Source: Arachis hypogaea
Lineage: Eukaryota; Streptophyta; Magnoliopsida; Fabales; Fabaceae
Assembly (NCBI RefSeq): GCF_003086295.3
Contig: NW_027255455.1
Span: 434,001 to 498,000, forward strand
Length of the DNA stretch: 64,000 bases
Direction of reading: 5' to 3'
Below, one piece after another: positions 60,660 through 64,000 of this stretch; position 1 is the stretch's first letter; every line of letters begins with the position of its first letter. The notes under the pieces were generated by a model that saw only the letters and a list, made by a program, of their open reading frames with translations, made no database searches and was not told the DNA's origin. Made by a program: the position numbers and the translations under genes.

Positions 60660-63013
60660 TAAGAGTTTTTTAGGGATTTCTAGAGTTTTTTAGGATTCTC
60701 TAGGGTCTTTTCGCGTTTTCTAGGATTTTGAAGGGTTTTTTAGGGTTTTATAGGGTTTCTCGGGTTTTCTATGGTTTTTAGGGTTTCTAGAATTTTCTAG
60801 GATTTTCTAGGGTTTTTCTAGAGTTTTTAGGATTTTTTAGGGTTTTCAAGGGTTTTTTAGGGTTTTCTAGGATTTTTAGTGTTTTTTAGGGTTTTCTTGT
60901 GTTTTTTAGGATTTTCTAGGGCTGTTAGGGCTTTATAGGGTTTTTTAGGGATTTCTAAAGTTTTTTAGGTTTTTTAGGGTTTTTTAGGATTTTATAGGTT
61001 TTTTTAGGTTTTTTAGGGTTTTCTAGGATTTTTAGGGTTTTCTAGGGTTTTTAGGGTTGTCTAGGGTTTTCAGTGTTTTTTAGGGTTTTTAGGATTTTTT
61101 GTGTCTTTTAGGGTTTTCTAGTATCTTTTAGCTTTTTTAGGGTTTTCTATGATTCTTAGGGTTTTCTAAGGTTTTCTAGGATATTTTACGGTTTTCTAGG
61201 GTTTTTTGGGGTTTTTTAGGCTTTTTTAGAGTTCTAAGAGTTTTTTAGGGTTTTCTTGAGTTTTTTAGGATTTTCTAGAGTTGTTAGAGTTTTCTAGGGT
61301 TTTTAGGGTTTTCTTGGATTTTTAGGGTTTTCTACGGTTTTTAGGGTTTTCTAGGGTTTTTTAGGGTTTTTAGTGTTTTTTAGGGTTTTCTAGGATTTTT
61401 AGTGGTTTCTAGGGTTTTCTAGTATCTTTTAGCTTTTTTAGGGTTTTCTATGATTCTAAGAGTTTCTAAGATTTTCTAGGATATTTTACGGTTTTCTAGG
61501 GTTTTTTGGGGCTTTTTTATAATTTTCTAGAGTTGTTAGAGTTTTTTAGGGTTTTCTAGGTTTTTTTAGGATTTTCTAGGGTTGTTAGAGTTTTTTAGGA
61601 TTTTTTAGGATTTTCTAGGTTTTTTTTTTAGGTTTTTTATGGTTTTCTAGGGTTTTTTAGGGATTTCTAGAGTTTTTTAGGATTCTCTAGGGTCTTTTCG
61701 CGTTTTCTAGGATTTTTAAGGATTTTTAGGGTTTTATAGGGTTTCTCAGGTTTTCTAGGGTTTTTTAGGGATTTTAGGATTTTTTAAGGTTTTTTAGGGT
61801 TTTCTAGGATTTTTAGGGTTTTCTGCGGTTTTTAGGGTTTTCTAGGGTTTTTTAGGGTTTTTAGTGTTTTTTAGGGTTTTCTAGGATTTTTAGTGTTTTT
61901 TAGGGTTTTCTAGTATCTTTTAGCTTTTTTAGGCTTTTCTATGATTCTTAGGGTTTCTAAGGTTTTCTAGGATATTTTACGGTTTTCTAGGGTTTTTTTG
62001 GGGTTTTTTAGGCTTTTTTAGAGTTCTAAGAGTTTTTTAGGATTTTCTTGAGTTTTTTAGGATTTTCTAGAGTTGTTAGAGTTTTTTAGGATTTTCTAGG
62101 GTTTTTAGATTTTTCTAGGATTTTTAGAGTTTTCTACGGTTTTTAGGGTTTTCTAAGGTTTTTTAGGCTTTTTAGTATTTTTTAGGGTTTTCTAGGATTT
62201 TTAGTGTTTTTGAGGGTTTTCAAGTATCTTTTAGCTTTTTTTAGGGTTTTCTATGATTCTTAGGGTTTTTTAGGGTTTTCTAAGGTTTTCTAGGATATTT
62301 TACAGTTTTCTAGGGTTTTTTGGGGGGTTTTTTATGCTTTTTTAGAGTTCTAAGAGTTTTTTTAGGGTTTTCTTGAGTTTTTTTGGATTTTCTAGAGTTG
62401 TTAGAGTTTGTTAGGGTTTTCTAGAGTTTTCTAGAATTTTTAGGGTTTTCTAGGATTTTTAGGGTTTTCTAGGGTTTCTAGGGTTTTCTAGGGTTTTTTA
62501 GGGTTTTTATTGTTTTTATGGTTTTCTAGAATTTTTAGTGTTTTTTCGGGTTTTCTAGTATCTTTTAGCTTTTTTAGGGTTTTCTAAGGTTTTCTAGGAT
62601 ATTTTACGGTTTTCTAGGTTTTTTTGGGGTTTTTTAGGCTTTTTTAGCGTTCTAAGAGTTTTTTAGGGTTTTCTTGAGTTTTTTAAGATTTTCTAGAGTT
62701 GTTAGAGTTTTTTAGGGTTTTCTAGGGTTTTTTAGGATTTTCTAGGGTTGTTAGAGTTTTTTAGGATTTTTTAGGATTTTCTAGGGTTTTTTTAGGTTTT
62801 TTACGGTTTTCTAGGGTTTTTTAGGGATTTCTAGAGTTTTTTAGGATTCTCTAGGGTCTTTTCGCGTTTTCTAGGATTTTGAAGGGTTTTTTAGGGTTTT
62901 ATAGGATTTCTCGGGTTTTTTAGGGTTTTTAGGGTTTCTAGGATTTTTTATGAATTTCTAGGATTTTTTATGAATTTGTAGGGTTTTTTAGTGTTTTCAT
63001 AGTTTTTTGGGTT
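60660..63013 (+). repeat. Repeated T-arm end modules in B9
   Basis: The block from GATTTCTAGAGTTTTTTAGG through CTCTAGGGTCTTTTCGCG to GGGTTTTATAGG appears at about 60675, 61660 and 62825. Only the last runs on into the junction core and GTTAAC (63011-63016). Spacing is roughly 1.0 and 1.2 kb. It indicates growth by duplications that included the arm end but not the junction. Confidence 0.82.
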
Positions 63014-64000
63014 AACAACTCTAAAAAACCCTAAAAATCCTAAAATACCCAAACAACGATAGAAAACTCTAGAAAACCGTAAAAAATCCTAGAAAACGCT
63101 AAAAATCCTAGAAAATCCTAAAAAATCCTAAAAAACCCTAAAAAACCCTAAAAAACTCTAGAAACTCTAGAAAATCCTAGAAAACTCCAAAAAAACCTAG
63201 AAAACCGTAAAAAACCCTAGAAAAGATTAGAAAACCCTAAAAAGCCTAAGAATCCTAGAAAACCCTAAAAAAATCCTAAAAACCCTAGAAAACCCTAAAA
63301 AACCCAAAAAATCTTAAAAAATCCTAGAAACTCCTAAAAAACCCTTAAAACCTTAAAAAACCCTAGAAAACTCTAAAAACCCTAAAAAATACTTAAAACC
63401 CTAGAAATCTCTAAAAACCTAAAAAATACTAGAAAACCCTAAAAATCCTAAAACCATAGAAAACTCTAAAAAACACTAAAAACCTAAGAAAAACCTAAAA
63501 ACCCTAAAAAAACTCTTAAAAATCATAGAAAATCCAAAAAAATCCTAAACACTAAAAACAACCCTAAAATTTCCTAAAAACCCTTAAAACCTTAAAAAAC
63601 ACTAAAACCTCTAAAAACCCTAAAAATGCTAAAATCTCTAGAAAACACTAAAAATCCTAAAATTCCTAGAAAAACCCTAAAAATCGTAGCAAACCCTAAA
63701 AAATCCTAGAAAACTCTAGAAAACCCTGAAAACTCCCTAAACCCCCCCCCCCTAAAAACCCTAGAAAACCATAAAAAACTTTAGAAAACCCTAGAAAACT
63801 CAAAGAAACCCTAAAAACCCTAAAAAACTCTCAAAACCACTAGAAAACCCTAAAAAACCCTAACAACCCTAGAAAACCATAAAAAACCTAGAAAACCCTA
63901 AAAAACACTAAAACCCCTAGAGAATCTTAAAAACTCCTAAAAAACCCTACAAAATCCTAAAAACCCTAGAAAACCTTAAAAACTCTAGAAAACCCTAAAA
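63014..64000 (+). repeat. Family B A-arm, partial copy B10 (cut by window edge)
   Basis: The start reads GGGTTAACAACTC, and the arm carries AAGCCTAAGAATCCTAG near 63243 and an 11-C run at 63742-63752, all features shared with the B2 arm at 36060-36955 rather than with adjacent B9. The window ends inside the arm, at an AACCTTAAAAACTCTAG landmark. Confidence 0.9.
63742..63752. repeat. Poly-C run of 11 bases (second)
   Basis: It stands at the same register, and has the same length, as 36836-36846: CTCCCTAAA, then 11 C, then TAAAAACCCTAG. Intervening '+' copies B5-B9 read CTCCCAAAAAACCC here. Confidence 0.9.

Larger units (their letters stand above)
56693..63013 (+). repeat. Family B HOR copy B9 with T-arm expanded to 5.2 kb
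   Basis: A-arm 56693-57830 is of normal size and close to B8. The switch is CATAGGG (57829). The T-arm 57831-63013 is about 5180 bp instead of 1900. It carries the CTACGATTTTTTTAG block three times (about 58143, 58586, 59498), about nine ACGG sub-repeat landmarks (about 59260, 60170, 60406, 60613, 61189, 61489, 61979, 62301 as ACAG, 62606) and the CTTTTCGCG module three times (about 60707, 61696, 62860). The copies differ more from each other than B6-B8 do. Confidence 0.9.
34438..64000. repeat. Family B telomere-like satellite array (HOR of about 3.0 kb)
   Basis: The base units are the same as in family A, but the HOR is longer: an A-arm of about 1.14 kb, an A-to-T switch at CCTAGG, a T-arm of about 1.9 kb, and a T-to-A switch at GTTAAC. 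GTTAAC junctions lie near 36059, 40056, 42075, 47654, 50658, 53680, 56690 and 63011, with a variant GATAAC near 44584. CCTAGG switches lie near 39079, 40988, 45726, 48792, 51791 and 54817; variant forms are near 35378 and 57829. No gene, RNA gene or transposon was recognised. Copies are in '+' orientation except 36956-44151. Confidence 0.95.

Noticed and set aside
1..64000. A terminal telomere
   Set aside because: Units are degenerate and longer than canonical, the strand alternates every 0.6-3 kb in most arms, and HOR structure is present. A functional telomere is a uniform one-direction tract at a molecule end.

Overview
The window contains no genes that I can support. All of the readable sequence is satellite DNA built from degenerate telomere-like units, mostly TTTTCTAGGG, TTTTTAGGG and TTTTTTAGGG, usually alternating as a dimer of about 19-20 bp. 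On one strand this reads TTTAGGG-like, on the other CCCTAAA-like. TTTAGGG is the telomere repeat of most land plants; TTTTAGGG (Chlamydomonas) and TTTTTTAGGG (Cestrum) are known variants. I therefore infer a plant or green-alga nuclear genome, probably pericentromeric, centromeric, subtelomeric or knob heterochromatin. The species cannot be named from this sequence.

The units are organised into long higher-order repeats (HORs). Each HOR has one T/G-rich arm and one A/C-rich arm, so base skew flips sign about every 0.6-3 kb (one 5.2-kb arm is an exception). Switch points are estimated by eye, to about 10 bp. In the feature list, strand '+' means the junction core reads CTATAGTTTTTTGGG towards GTTAAC; '-' means it reads ...CCCAAAAAACTATAG. 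T-arm and A-arm refer to base content on the + strand.

Layout: (1) 1-33437, family A: about 15 tandem HORs of mostly 2.2-2.4 kb, all '-', broken by a 1000-N gap at 12420-13419. Copies left of that gap (subfamily A-I) and right of it (A-II, with CTCGAG in every A-arm) differ by fixed markers. (2) 33438-34437, a second 1000-N gap that hides the family A/family B boundary. (3) 34438-36955, family B, '+'. (4) 36956-44151, an inverted 7.2-kb block of family B, '-', ending at a head-to-head pair of near-canonical telomere units. (5) 44152-64000, family B '+': four near-identical HORs of about 3.0 kb (44586-56692), then a copy enlarged to 6.3 kb by growth of one arm, then a partial copy.

Families A and B share a conserved core of about 53 bp at the T-to-A junction and similar flanks, so they look like diverged branches of one HOR family in opposite orientations. 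Variation among copies (20-bp dimer losses, shared deletions, copy-number change of a roughly 300-bp sub-repeat, an inversion, deletions at junction centres) fits unequal exchange, slippage and conversion. Some local degradation near the first gap and a 24-base A run look like assembly error.
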